Positions 46,663 through 57,390 of a stretch of DNA of 64,000 nt are shown piece after piece. A program made the position numbers and the translations under genes. The notes under the pieces are model-generated. The model searched no databases, was not told the origin of the DNA, and saw only the letters and a program-made list of their open reading frames with translations. The stretch lies in the NCBI GenBank assembly GCA_027422505.1, contig JAPQWV010000001.1, positions 3,534,001 through 3,598,000 on the forward strand. The letters run 5' to 3'. This stretch comes from Craterostigma plantagineum (lineage: Eukaryota > Streptophyta > Magnoliopsida > Lamiales > Linderniaceae). Position 1 is the first letter of the stretch, and every line of letters begins with the position of its first letter.

Positions 46663-48326
46663 TGATAAACGTATTTTAATACGTTTATTGTTATGTTTAT
46701 TTGGGTTATAATAGGAAAGTTTTGATCATTCTATGCATTTATTGGCTCTATTTACACCCATTTAAATATTGTAGGACCTTCGAATGATTATCGAGCGAAA
46801 AGGAACGAAAACGAGGCGAAACGACGCGAAATTGGCCAAGTATGAAGATGTCGGACAAGGAGTCACGGCCGTGAGCTTTACCTCAATAGGCCGTGAATCT
46901 CGGCAGAAAAGTGGGATATCGACAATGTTCATATTCACGGCCGTGAACACCTTTGCAACGAGCCGTGAAAAGCGGCAGAGAGAAAAGTAAGTGACCTTCA
47001 CGGCCGTGATACATCATGCGATGGGCCGTGAACTTGGGCAGTATATGAAGATCTGGAACATGTACACATTCACGGCCGTGAAGCGTCAAGCAAGAGCCGT
47101 GAATCACGGCAGTAGCTCAAGGACTTAACGTCACGGCCGTGAACATTTATGTACGAGGCCGTGAACCTGGACAGAGAGCTCAACGAAGGAAAATTCCATT
47201 CATTCACGGCCGTGACTGCAGATGTAACAAGCCGTGACTCATGCCAGAAAGTCAAGAAATAGGGTTTTTAGCCGCCGTCACGGCCGTGAAGGCCCGTTAA
47301 GAGGCCGTGAACGTGCCAAATTTCAAGGTTTTGGCCCATTTTCGAAGGATAAAAGGGGAACCCTCCTTACAACTCAAGAACAACTTGATAGGGACGAAAA
47401 ATTTAGAGCAAAGAGGAGAAGGAAGAACACTAGAAGCAGTCCGTGATTCGGAGAAGCTCAAGGGACGATCCGACGACGAAGCTACGCTCATACGATCGAG
47501 GAACGAGAGCTCCACGTCGGAAACTCCATATTCACTTCTTAGGGAAGTTTTTATGAGTTCTCTATCCTCGTTACCTTTAAATCTCGTTGTTGTGATGTTT
47601 AATATGAGTAGCTAATCCTCTTGTGTGTTCGGGAATAGATGAACGTTGGGTTATGTCGTAGTTAAGGCGGAAGATAATCGTGAACACGTGTATTCGACTT
47701 TTTATCGTTCTATGATATTGTTTCTTCGTATCAATATGTCTATGTGTTGATATGAATGTGTTGATATATCGTTTAGGGCGACAGCTAAATAACGATTAGG
47801 TCGTTTATAGACGTTAGGATTCGAGTATAGGGCGACAGCAAATACTCGATCCTCGCAATCTAGTAATCGCTGACTTAGATCCCCACGAACGTTTAGGGCG
47901 ACAGCAAATCCGTGAGTGGGTAGAAATTACTGCGATTTAGTCGATAATCACGTCGGAGCGATACTCTGTAGCCTTAGCCGACAACACCCTTCGGATTCGA
48001 ACCTCGAACACATATTTGTCACCTCAAGTCACTCTTACTATTTCTAGTTGTGCCTCCTTGTCTTCCAATACTTTAAGTTGCTTTGTTAAATTAGTTCATA
48101 GTATAAACAAATCCTGTTATTTTATTTAGGTTAAATATCGAATCGATAGGTCAATATTAGTAATCAATTTATTCCTCGTGTTCGATACTCGGATATTCAC
48201 TATAGCTATATTACAAACGATAGGTACACTGCCTATCGCGCGTGATTCTAGTTATAATATATTCGTTTTAATTATTACTTGACGTACTCGCACAAACATT
48301 TATTTAAACATACACGCACGCGATCA
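46663..48326 (+). repeat. Athila 3' LTR
   Basis: It matches 34069-35737, with seven single-base indels (for example GGCGGAAAC against GGCGAAAC, GTCCCGTG against GTCCGTG) and no substitution seen. It contains the same seven palindromes and ends GCGATCA before the right GACAT. Confidence 0.95.
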
Positions 48327-48331
48327 GACAT

Positions 48332-48572
48332 CGATCGTATCCCATGTCCACATGCGGTTGCAGCTTGTGGTTCTGCCCAAGTGCCGGTATATTCATTAGT
48401 GCACGATTATTATACCTTGGAGTTCTGGAAACTGGCATACGAAGGTACTATACGCCCGGTAACGGACCGCATTGAAAGTAGTATGGACATGTTGCCGCCT
48501 CGTGTTGGTTCACAACGTGGACGACCCCAGAAAAATAGGTTTCCTTCGACGGGTGAATTTGGTAGGAGATAA
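48332..48572 (+). pseudogene. MURA-type transposase, C-terminal part
   Basis: It continues the frame cut at 34068 and supplies the second half of the SWIM zinc finger (IPCPHAVAAC). The tail includes YTLEFWKLAYEG, typical of the MULE transposase end, and RGRPQKNRFPSTGE, an AT-hook-like end. Stop TAA is at 48570-48572. It has no promoter or start of its own. Confidence 0.93.
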
Positions 48573-48654
48573 CGTTGTAATATGTAGTTTTCGTATTCAG
48601 AGTGGCTTATACGTCGCCATTTGTGTTATGTTATGTAAGGTTGTGTTAGGCGAG

Positions 48655-49865
48655 CTTTTGCGTGAATATGGAAGTAGAAAACCCTTATGCACAAATGCGC
48701 AGGGGACCGCATCGCATATGCAGAGAATCCCGCACGGACGCGCATGAGACCCCTGCGCATGAATGTGGTTCCCGCCGGGTCCCCTGTCTTCAACGTTTGG
48801 GTCCCGTGAAAAATCGCGCTGGTCCCATGTTCCTTGCGCGCAGGGAGGGGCGCGTTACTCCCATCGGACCCAAACGTTAAAGGGAGGGGACCTGCCGATT
48901 AGCACATGGTACCCCAAAATCATTAGGGTTGGTCACGTTCGCTTACTAAGTTGGTCCAATAATTGTTCAATTATTGATGAAAAGTGACATGTAGCAGTGC
49001 TTCATTTATTGGTGAAGTGACATGTCAGAGCAGTGTCATTATACAGTTCATCAGAGACAGATGACTTGACATTTGATTCCCGATTCCACTTTTTTGTCCC
49101 CGGCGAAAATCTAATATTATTAAATTCGTTAATAAGATAATATTGTCCACTGCGAAAATCTAATATTATTAAATTCGTTAATAAGATAGTCATTAATAAA
49201 AAATTAAAAAATTCGTTAGTATGGGTTATATTTTTTTATATGAATTATATTTATTTATAAGATTAAAATCGTATTTTTTATTCAAGAGGGGGTGTGAATA
49301 GTAGCCCCCTTTAGAAAATTACGGTACGAATATGGAAATAAAAAACCCTTATGCACAGAGCGCAGGGGTCCGCATCGCATATGCAGCGAAGGGCGCACGG
49401 ATTCGCATGAGACCCCGGCGCATCTTTGCGGTTCCCGCCGGGTCCCCCTTCCCATAACGTGAAGGTCCCATGATATTAAGGTTTGGGTCCCGTGATAGTA
49501 ATGCGGGGTCCCATGAGTCTTGCGCGCAGGGAGGGCGCGTTACGAGCATGGGACTCAAACCTTAAAGGCAAGGGACCTTCCGATTACCACACGGTACCCG
49601 CACATTAGGGTTAGTGATGTTCGCTTATTGAGTGGGACCAATAATTGCTCAATTATAGTCAAAACTGACATGTCAGAGCAGTGTCCCTATTTATTCGTCA
49701 AAAGTGACATGTCAGAGCAGTGTTACTATACAGTATGTACAGGACAGATGACTTGACATTTTATTCCCGATTTGCTTGTAATGTTGTGAAAATCTAATAT
49801 ATTATTAAATTCGTTAGTAAGATAAAAATTAATAAAAAATTAAGTGTGCGTAAAAAAAATAAATT
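48655..49865. repeat. Direct duplication of about 670-bp MULE segment with GGGACC motifs
   Basis: 48655-49215 and 49325-49865 share a long series of phrases in the same order (AACCCTTATGCACA, GGTCCGCATCGCATATGCAG or its variant, GGTTCCCGCCGGGTCCCC, CAGGGAGGG, TGACATGTCAGAGCAGTGT, AATCTAATATTATTAAATTC). Each copy carries its own 21-bp type motif cluster (about 48695-48910 and 49365-49590). The AACCCTTATGCA end is the reverse complement of the end of intron 1 of the left protease gene (near 29070-29120), so these are remnants of a minus-oriented protease gene intron. Confidence 0.65.
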
Positions 49866-50931
49866 TAAATAACCACTCGATTAACAATATCTAACTCCAA
49901 GTTTAGAAAAAGAAAATATATTTTACAACATGTATTTCGAGTCGTACGATCATTGACGTGAATCTAGTAAGAGAGCACACCGATAAAACATACTCATGTT
50001 TGTGATTTATGTAGGCTGTAACAATCTTATAAAGTGAACGTAATTCTTTTGATTACCTCCATTTTTTTTGTTCTGTGCTATTTTATGATGACTTTATATT
50101 GTAGTCTACGATAAACAAAGTATAAATACGCTCAATTAATCGCTTACTTCCATGAATTAACATTGCAAAAATCGCACATGAACATAGGGGACCCACATTT
50201 TTTGAACAGCGGACCCACTCTTCAAACAGGGGACCCGCGATGATTGCATAGTCCCCACACTGAGATGTCCGGGTCAGTCGTGGTCCCGTCAAAATTGTCC
50301 GCATGTCATTGCCGGGGCCCGACTGGTCCCTTCGAAATGTCGCTTGATTTAAGCAGAAGACCCGCTCGTAAAGGTCACGGGACCTGTGCGTTATAAGCAT
50401 GGGACCAGCGCTTGTATTCAGGGGACCCGCTAAGGGAGCGTTCATAGATAACACGGAAAACTTAATATGAAAAAAGTTAAGTTATGTCAAATCACTGCCA
50501 TTCGCGTTATTTTTATGTCAACTCACACATCACTCTCACTGACAAAATCACCTCTCACAATTTCTAAACCCTAAATTGATATCAAACACACGTAAAGCAG
50601 ATGACTTCTATCAAACAACTAAAATTAAAATTAAACAGAGATCACAAACAACACATAGAACATTTATTCAACAACAGAAGAAAACTAGAAAGATTTCAAA
50701 TCACTTAAAATTCAGTTCTTTTTATTTTTACGTCAAATCACACATCAGTCTCACTGACAAAAAGTTGGAAAACACAGAGAAACTCAATCGTTCACAATTC
50801 TAACCCTAAATTCATATCCACCAAACGATATGCACAAATCAAACAAGTAAAATTAAATTCAAGGGAGAAATTCAACAACACATGAAATAGTTCTTGAACA
50901 TCGCAAATTTTAATTAAAAAAAAAGGGTATA
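49866..50931. other. MULE spacer with a further GGGACC cluster
   Basis: A GGGACC/GGTCCC cluster lies at 50185-50440. Two diverged copies of a short stretch (ACATCAnTCTCACTGACAAAA) occur near 50527 and 50742. No gene is supported; the minus-strand protease remnant ends at 50932. Confidence 0.5.
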
Positions 50932-52429
50932 CTAAAAAGTGTCCCAATCATTATTGAAAATAGAAGATGCGAGGTATTTTCTAAACTCCTGCATATGAGT
51001 TTGATTGAGGCGGGAGACTCGTCCTTCTTCATCATAAGCGACATTGCCGCTCGCAACATCGCCACGCCATCTCTCCCCTGAAAATCATATCGAAAAAGAC
51101 ACTTATTTTTAAACACGACGACAAAGTAATAAAACGCATCATTCATGAAAACTTACTGATTTTGTTTCCTGAAGTCGCGACACCACCTAGCCGGCCAGCT
51201 CTTGCCCTTGTTAGGCATGCGTGTTATCAGTTTCAGTTCCTTGAAAATAGCCGGGATTACGATCCGAAGTTTGTTGATGTCGTCGGCGATAAAGCGCAGC
51301 TCGAAGCCAGGAGGCGCATCGGAGTCGTAAATCGTATACTCCTTTCCCCGCACATCACAACGAACAACACCCATCGGCCTGACGTACGCATGGGGATGGC
51401 AACTTTGGTCGCTAGATCCCACGACCTGCATTTCCAATCTTCGTCCTCCCCCTCGCGAACGGGAGCAATTTCTTGAAGCCTTTCCCACACGCTTCCCGAC
51501 AAAATTTAGCACCCCTCGCTCGTCGACGAGCGTCTTAAACTTATGGGGCATGTACGCGACGAAGCTCGCAACCGATTTGCTAAATTTTCTGCATGCGTTC
51601 GATCCCAGCGAGGCATTCATCGACATGCTGCAATAAAAGCAAACCGGTTTTCAACACATTCAAGTAAGGTGACGAAAGGTATTTGGTAAATTTATATACG
51701 TACCATCTCATCGAGTTTAATACCCTCAGTCGCAAGGTTCAGGAGCCATGTAGGGTCGTGTTGTCCTAGGATCCCTTCGACTTTCATGCCGGTAATCTGC
51801 AAAGCCGTTTTTTAGCTGACTTTCGACTTTTGGCCACAAGTGTTGGGCCTTGAACTGGATATGCCGCTCGAACGCCGAAAGCTTTGGAGGTTTGACTGTA
51901 TTCGTCGAGGGGAAATCGGTGAACGGCGTCGTGGTGTACCAAGATGGCTTCTTCATCCGCTCAGGGGTCTGTTCTGTGACGACGCCTTTTCCTTTGTCGG
52001 TCGCTTGGACAGAAACCGAAGCCTCGGCGTGCGTCTCCAACTGAGGGACGTCCTGTAGCAGCTCGGCGTGCGTCTCGAACTGAGCGTGGTCCTCTGGATG
52101 CTCGTCCATGGTCTCCACTGATAAGCGTGGTCCTCTTGAGCCTCTATGTCCCGTCGCTGCCTCGTGAACCCTGAGACCATAAGCGCCCCTCCACGACGAT
52201 GGGTCGACCACCTCGGGCGGTCTCTCTTCATCGGACCGAGCCGGTGCGACATATCCAGCGTAACGATTTTGCGCCCATTCAGACGGACTGTGACCGTCCC
52301 ATGCCTCCTGGCTCGGAATATAGCCATCCGGTCCCATGTACGATGTGTTCCTCCATCTCTCATCGTAATCTATACAAGAAATTCGAAAATAACTATAAAT
52401 TATTTTTCACGTCCTTAAGTATAAAAACT

Positions 52430-52735
52430 GACCAAGCTCGGGCGGTGTAGCGTGCAATCCACCACCAAACTCGGGCTGTGAAGCGTGCGATCCACTAGCA
52501 AACACGTTTGGATCGACATCTACATCGTAAATAGTAACTGTTGAGTAATCTGCGCAACTAATTAAAAAATTAAGTATAAAAACTGACCAAACTCGGGCGG
52601 TGTAGCGTGCAATCCTTCGCCAAACTCGTTTGCATCGACATCTACATCAGCAGACTCGTTTGCATCGACATCTACTCGTAAATAGTAACTGTTGAGTAAT
52701 CTGCGCAACTAATTAAAAAATTAAGTATAAATAAA
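52430..52735 (-). repeat. Tandem duplication of a small exon and its intron in the degenerate protease gene
   Basis: Two neighbouring blocks with a period of about 150 bp share ACTCGGGCGGTGTAGCGTGC, ATCGACATCTAC and the intron phrase GTAACTGTTGAGTAATCTGC. A shorter inner repeat of CTCGTTTGCATCGACATCTAC type words occurs inside the second block. Confidence 0.75.
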
Positions 52736-54369
52736 TAACTTACTATAACGAGCTTCGGTAGGCGGAGTGCGAGACCCGTGATAAAATCTGCTCACCAAAC
52801 CCTGAACCGAGTTCCCCAACTCCCTGAGGCTGTCGGCCCACGATCGCATTTCCGTCCAATGTTCCTCGTACGCATCCCACCTTCTCTCGTTCGTCGACCA
52901 CCGTCGACCCTCTTCTTCTTGAAACTGATGCAATTGCGTGCCAAGTTGGTCGAATCGCCCAAACAAGTTGGTGAAGTTTTGGTCCATACGACTTTGCCAT
53001 TCATCGAAGCGTGGACCCGAGGCGAAACCCTGACCACTTGATCGTGGGGTCTCCGGTGTTTGCATGAAAGGCGTGCTCGTGCGGAGTTCGGGGTTGCCGT
53101 GCGGATGTTCGGGGATTTGGCCGTGATGCAACATTATATCGGTGTCGCGTCGCTCACTGCTCTCGATCTGGGCGATGGTCTCAGGCACCAAATTCTGTCC
53201 GGCTAGAACCCTCACCGCGACGGCGGTGGCCGCGTGAGCACCTAACCTCCACTCCATGCAGGAGTAGAAAGGTCACACGATCGAATAGGTCGTGTGCCGG
53301 CCCAACATCGAAGACGCTGTCCCTATAGTACGCCGCCTCCAGCTCGTCCGCTGACGGCACTATTACCCTGCTAGTACATGGAACTTGCCAGCGGCCTCTG
53401 CGATGCTCTTCTGTTTCGGGCAATTCTTGCGACCCCAATCCTTCGTCCGCCACCTGCACATGCGTGGCGTGAAATCTTCTTCTTTGCGCAACGCATAGGT
53501 GTCTCCAATGCCCGAGATGCACTCATAAGCTAGTATCTGAATACAAATAACACAATAAATATTAGCAATTACTTATATGTAAAAACAAGGTATGCAAAGA
53601 AGCTTAATAATAAATCACCTGAAGTGGCTGAACGAACCCACTTATCAGCCACTCCCGTGGGTTCTCCCGTAGATTTTTCCTCACAGCGCGCATGACCTCC
53701 TTGAAAGCCTCGCTGCCCCAAGGATACTCTGAGAAAGCAACCGGTCTTCAGCGAGGTGAAGGACCCAGGAAGACACGACGGTGTCCTTCTTGGACCTTCG
53801 AGGCAGCAACACCGCGGTGGCGAAGTAGACATCCGCCAACTTGAGCTTCTCTTCGTCCGCACGTTCCTCGTCGCCAGACATCGCCTCCAACGCCTGCTTG
53901 ACGTTCGACAGGCGAATTGTTGAACTAGCGCCAAAATGCCTCCTCGTGAATGCTTCGACGCGGTCCACCGCCGGTATTGCGGCTGCGAACTTGAGGCCGG
54001 TGATTAGGCAATACTCCGATTTTGAAAATCGAAGTGGTTTTTTGCCAACAACCATCCACAGCTCTTCGCGGGTGTGCAGCGCCGTCTGCCTTTGGATAAG
54101 GTACCACAGCAACTGAATCGAGAGGTTAAAGTCCGGCTCGGCCATGACAAGGCGGCCGAACGGACTGTGGGCATAATATAGGGCCAACTCCTCATCGTTA
54201 AGGCACTGTCTTATCAGCTGGCTGGCCTCGCCCGTATAGCGAGGTCACTGTAGGACGACAATCAGGAACTTCTGTGCCCAACTGCGTCTTCATCACAACC
54301 TAATTTATACGTAAAACACAGTTTAGCCAATTACTTGGTATATGAATATTGAAAATTGAAAACCCTTAT

Positions 54370-54820
54370 GCACATATGGCCAGGGGACCGCATCGTATAT
54401 GCTGACAGGCAAGCACGGATGCGACTGAGACCCCTGCGCATGAGCAGGGGACCTGTGCGTATCTTCACGGGATCTGTGTCTACTTTCACGGGACCTTTGC
54501 GTATATTCACGGGACCCCGCCCATAAGATGATGGACTAGGCAAGGGTCCCCTGGATATAAGCGCGGGTCCCTTGATTATACGTGCGGGTCCCCTGACCGT
54601 AGCGCGCGGGTCCCGTGTTTTTTCTTCACAGGCGCAAGGTCACGAGACCCACGCGCTGCGACCAGGGAATCCGCTCGTTTATAACCAGGGTACCACGCTT
54701 ATACGCAGTGGACCCGTGCTGGGGCCATCATTTTATGGCGGGTCCCGTGAAAACGGGCCTGTTCAGTTCAATTCTAAGCACGGTCCTATGCTTATCAGCA
54801 TGGGTCCGCACCGAATTAGG
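54370..54820 (-). repeat. 21-bp GGGACC motif array in intron 1 of the degenerate protease gene
   Basis: Units such as CGGGATCTGTGTCTACTTTCA, CGGGACCTTTGCGTATATTCA and, turned round, GCGCGGGTCCC follow at 20-22 bp. The array lies in the same intron as in the left gene although the units differ in sequence, so position and period are kept better than the unit itself. Confidence 0.75.
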
Positions 54821-55293
54821 GTTTGCTGCGTTAAATTGAAGAAGACGCAGAGTAGAGAAAATACCTTCTCGGTGTTCGCGTTGATTGCCATTGTCGATTT
54901 ACGCTCTAGGACTGGGTTTTACTTGCAGAGAATAGTTGGACTTGCAGAGAAACGATTTGCAGGGCGTTTTGTGTGCAGGAGAAAACGATTGAAGTGAATT
55001 GAAAGTTAAAGTGGTGGTTCTGAAATGCTTTTTAACTTTTACTGTTCCATCACGGTCAGTTACTTGCAGTTAAACCTGAAAACCCTTTAATGTAATACCC
55101 CTTTATGTTGATTACATAACTAACCTAATTAAATTAAATTAAATACCATAGCACTATCTATATTTTTTAACGGAACTAAATATTACATTATAAAACATAG
55201 TTAATTTAAAATACAGTATTAATTATATTGTCAAGGTCACGTACATCAATAATATAGCATATCTTGATTGATAAAATTATTAAATAATTTATT

Positions 55294-55667
55294 CTACCCT
55301 TCTCGCCCTTCTCCACCAACCGGAGCTTGGTCGACATCCTTCTGCACAGCGTTGTTTCGGACAACCTCGATCCAACCTGGGCCTTGGATCACTTCGCTCT
55401 CAGCCTCGTCGTCGTCGTTTCGGACAGCCTTGGGTGCTTGTCCTTCGATAACTTCGCTCATAACATCGTCGTCGTCGACCTCGAGAGCATCGTCGTCGCC
55501 GTTTAGGAATCTGTCGATCTCGGCCACGATCCACGCCCTCCTTTGGGAGAGGTCGACACCGAGGTCGGCCTCCAGACGGCGGCGGACGGCGGCGGCGTGG
55601 TAGTCCAGGGGTCCGAGTGACGGACGATTTCGTGGAGGCGGGCGACGATTTGGGCGTCCGTCACCAT
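55294..55667 (-). pseudogene. DEK_C-domain gene fragment carried by the MULE
   Basis: On the minus strand, ATG 55667 starts MVTDAQIVARLHEIVRHSD, and after one frameshift near 55590 the other frame continues VRRRLEADLGVDLSQRRAW and IDRFLNG. This is the helical DEK_C domain found at the N-terminus of plant SWIB/UAF30-type chromatin proteins. An acidic tail (ALEVDDDDVMSEV, DDDEAESEV) ends at TAG 55296-55294. The SWIB domain itself is absent. It is either a captured gene piece or a small DEK_C-only protein with a sequencing error. Confidence 0.6.
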
Positions 55668-55789
55668 TCTTCCTGTTTTGTTTCTGGGATTATTTTTTAA
55701 AATGTTAGATGCTGTGTGTTTGATAAATCCAAGCCTTATATAGCTTGCAAAACGCCGTAAGAGCTTCCCAAAACCATAACATATAACGC

Positions 55790-56110
55790 GGGACCAAGCT
55801 CTAGTACACGGACCCAAGCTCTAGTGCGCGGGACCCAAGCTCTTGTGCACGGGACCCAAGCTCTACTGCATGAAGCATGCGCGGGTCCCTGTGTTTACGC
55901 GCAGGTACCCTGCATTTATGCGCGGTCCCATGATCTAATGGGCCTGCCCTAATGTGCGGGGACAATGCACTGATGCGCGGGGCCCGTGAATTTATGGGCG
56001 GGTCCCGTGAATTTATGTGCGGGTCCCGTGATTTACTCGCCGCACTAATGTGCGGGACTCCTGCTTTAATGTGGGGTCCCACGTTGTAACGCGCGGAACG
56101 CGCGGGTGGC
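55790..56110 (-). repeat. 21-bp motif array near the right MULE end
   Basis: Units GGACCCAAGCTCTAGTGCGCG, GGACCCAAGCTCTTGTGCACG and then GGGTCCCGTGAATTTATGTGC follow each other at 20-21 bp. The orientation switches within the cluster from GGACCC to GGGTCC. Confidence 0.8.
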
Positions 56111-56581
56111 CTGCTCTGCTTTCAAGCAGGGTCCCCGGATCAACTGGAAGTAAAAACAATGAACATGTTCGGCCTTCCAAACCGGAATTTCCGAAGCTTT
56201 GAGAACCCATTGGAAGGGTTTAGGACTGAGAGTTACAGATTTAGATGGTTATATTCAAAATACGACCCGGAAAAATACTTACACTGAAGCGTGAGGTTCG
56301 AATCTTTCGTTCGCCGAGGACTTTCCAGTTTCCTTCGACTGTGAAGAAGCGCGATATGAGGTCGGGGAATTTCTCTTAAGGACGAGGACGAAGAAGAAGA
56401 ATAATTCGGTGAGGTGGAGTGGAATGAATGCTTTCTGCTGCAAAATGGACGTGCAGCTTTTAATTCATTTCAGGCGTTGTATTTTATTTTTGTTTTTCTT
56501 TTTTTTTTTAATAATAAGGGATTACGAAAAGTGATTAAGTGTTGATTTAAAAAGAGTGCTATTGACAAAAAAAAGTCAAGA

Positions 56582-56634
56582 GTGCTATTTTTTTTAAACT
56601 TGACCGCGTCAAAGGCCATTTTTTAAAAAGACCC
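56582..56634 (-). repeat. MULE terminal inverted repeat, right
   Basis: It is the reverse complement partner of 28055-28107. It is flanked outside by the GACGATGATT duplication at 56635-56644. Confidence 0.75.
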
Positions 56635-56644
56635 GACGATGATT

Positions 56645-56800
56645 TTTAACTCTGTTTCTTTGCTTTCAGTGCTCTGAGCGGGAATCTGATTTATGAGCCG
56701 TTGATTTCAGATTGTAGAAGTGTTTCCAGCCGTTGGATGCGGTCGATTGTTAATAAAAGCCGTCATAAAACGCAACCAATCAAAGGTACTTTGGAGAAAA
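56645..56800 (-). promoter_or_regulatory. Probable displaced promoter of the DUF21/CBS gene
   Basis: Removing the MULE joins this stretch to 28044, upstream of the minus-strand DUF21 start at 27782. Read on the minus strand it has two CAACGGCT words and CTCATAAATCAG, features seen at plant promoters. The MULE insertion would have separated these from the gene. Confidence 0.45.
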
Positions 56801-56929
56801 AATAGCTACAACAACAATAATCTCAACCAAATAACATTCGATAAGTCAAATGATCTATCAATAATCCGTGTTGATTATGTCTTAAGAAAATTAAAGTTGG
56901 GATAAAAATATTATAATATTATAATAAAA

Positions 56930-57002
56930 TGGAGATGCGGGGGATCGAACCCCGTGCCTCTCGCATGCAAAGCGAGCGCTCTACCATTTGAGCTACATCC
57001 CC
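56930..57002 (-). tRNA. tRNA-Ala (anticodon UGC)
   Basis: On the minus strand the 73-nt sequence begins GGGGATG and ends CATCTCC plus discriminator A. The acceptor stem has one G-T pair. The D stem is GCTC/GAGC, the anticodon stem is CTCGC/GCGAG around loop TTTGCAT (anticodon TGC), and the T arm is CGGGGTTCGATCCCCCG-like. The 3' CCA is not encoded, as usual for nuclear genes, and the downstream sequence is AT-rich. No intron is present. All arms fold, so it should be functional. Confidence 0.95.
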
Positions 57003-57390
57003 TTCATTACTATATACAAAAGTGATATTATTTATACATAGATTGCCGTTATTTATTGATTCTTTTATCGTAAATTTACTGAATCCAATTTAATTGGTGC
57101 TAATAGCTCAGGCCAACAAACCCATTGTCCAGAGTTACGACATTGGGGGTTTTAAGATTTATGCGTCACGTATCTATATATATACTTATAACAAATGAAG
57201 AAGATTTGAGAATGGTAAGTTAGGTGAATATTTTTCTAAAAATATAAAAATAAGAATTTAAAAACGAAACATTAACCGAGTCCCCCCACGCAAGCATATT
57301 ACTCGATACTCTTTTTTTCCCCCTCACCACTCACCTCAGTTGTCCCCTCACAAACTCTACTCAAATCACAGCTCCCTTCCACGCGACGTC
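57003..57390 (+). other. Upstream region of the KCS gene
   Basis: This is short and AT-rich, with a TATATATA stretch at about 57173-57184, and no ORF. It presumably holds the KCS promoter. Confidence 0.4.

Larger units (their letters stand above)
34069..48326 (+). mobile_element. Athila-type Ty3/gypsy retrotransposon, young and complete
   Basis: The element is 14,258 bp long with LTRs of 1669 and 1664 bp, a tRNA-Asp primer site, a complete gag-pol ORF, an env-position ORF and a polypurine tract. Asp-tRNA priming, long LTRs, the large 3' spacer and the extra ORF are Athila traits. By eye the LTRs differ only by seven single-base indels and by no substitution, so insertion is very recent. It carries two unusual additions: arrays of a palindromic module in the LTRs and inside, and a minus-strand mini-gene with a TATA box. 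Confidence 0.95.
50932..54891 (-). pseudogene. Second DUF1985/Ulp1-type protease gene of the MULE, degenerate
   Basis: Exon 1 is 54891-54865 (MAINANTEK, GT donor), matching the first exon of the plus-strand gene. After a motif-filled intron, the DUF1985 exon is 54299-53619 (SPFGRLVMAEPDFNLS, SEYCLITGLKFAA), with frame breaks near 54260 and 53740. 53536-52744 carries the middle part and a Glu/Arg-rich coiled coil, then come short duplicated exons, then 52369-51704 and 51630-51153. The protease part has HVDECL, VAIPMRTSGRWVLFVV, YTIYDSDAPPGF and a C-terminus near 50932. At the active site, His before Trp reads Arg (GRW), and the DCG cysteine is not found (RDGVA). With many frame breaks, it cannot be an active protease. 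Confidence 0.75.
28055..56634 (+). mobile_element. Giant Mutator-like element (Kaonashi-type, protease-bearing), with nested Athila
   Basis: The element is 28,580 bp as it stands, and about 14.3 kb without the Athila insertion. It has imperfect terminal repeats of about 53 bp, a 10-bp target duplication, a MURA-type transposase gene, and two convergent genes with DUF1985 plus Ulp1/C48 protease domains. Ulp1-carrying MULEs are known in plants as Kaonashi (KI-MULE). The two protease genes each start with a tiny first exon (MAFNANVE or MAINANTEK) followed by an intron filled with 21-bp repeats. A partial second copy starts at 60740. Confidence 0.88.

Noticed and set aside
49520..50454. Short ORFs in the MULE spacer
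   Set aside because: They overlap GGGACC motif clusters or duplicated non-coding sequence and resemble no protein.
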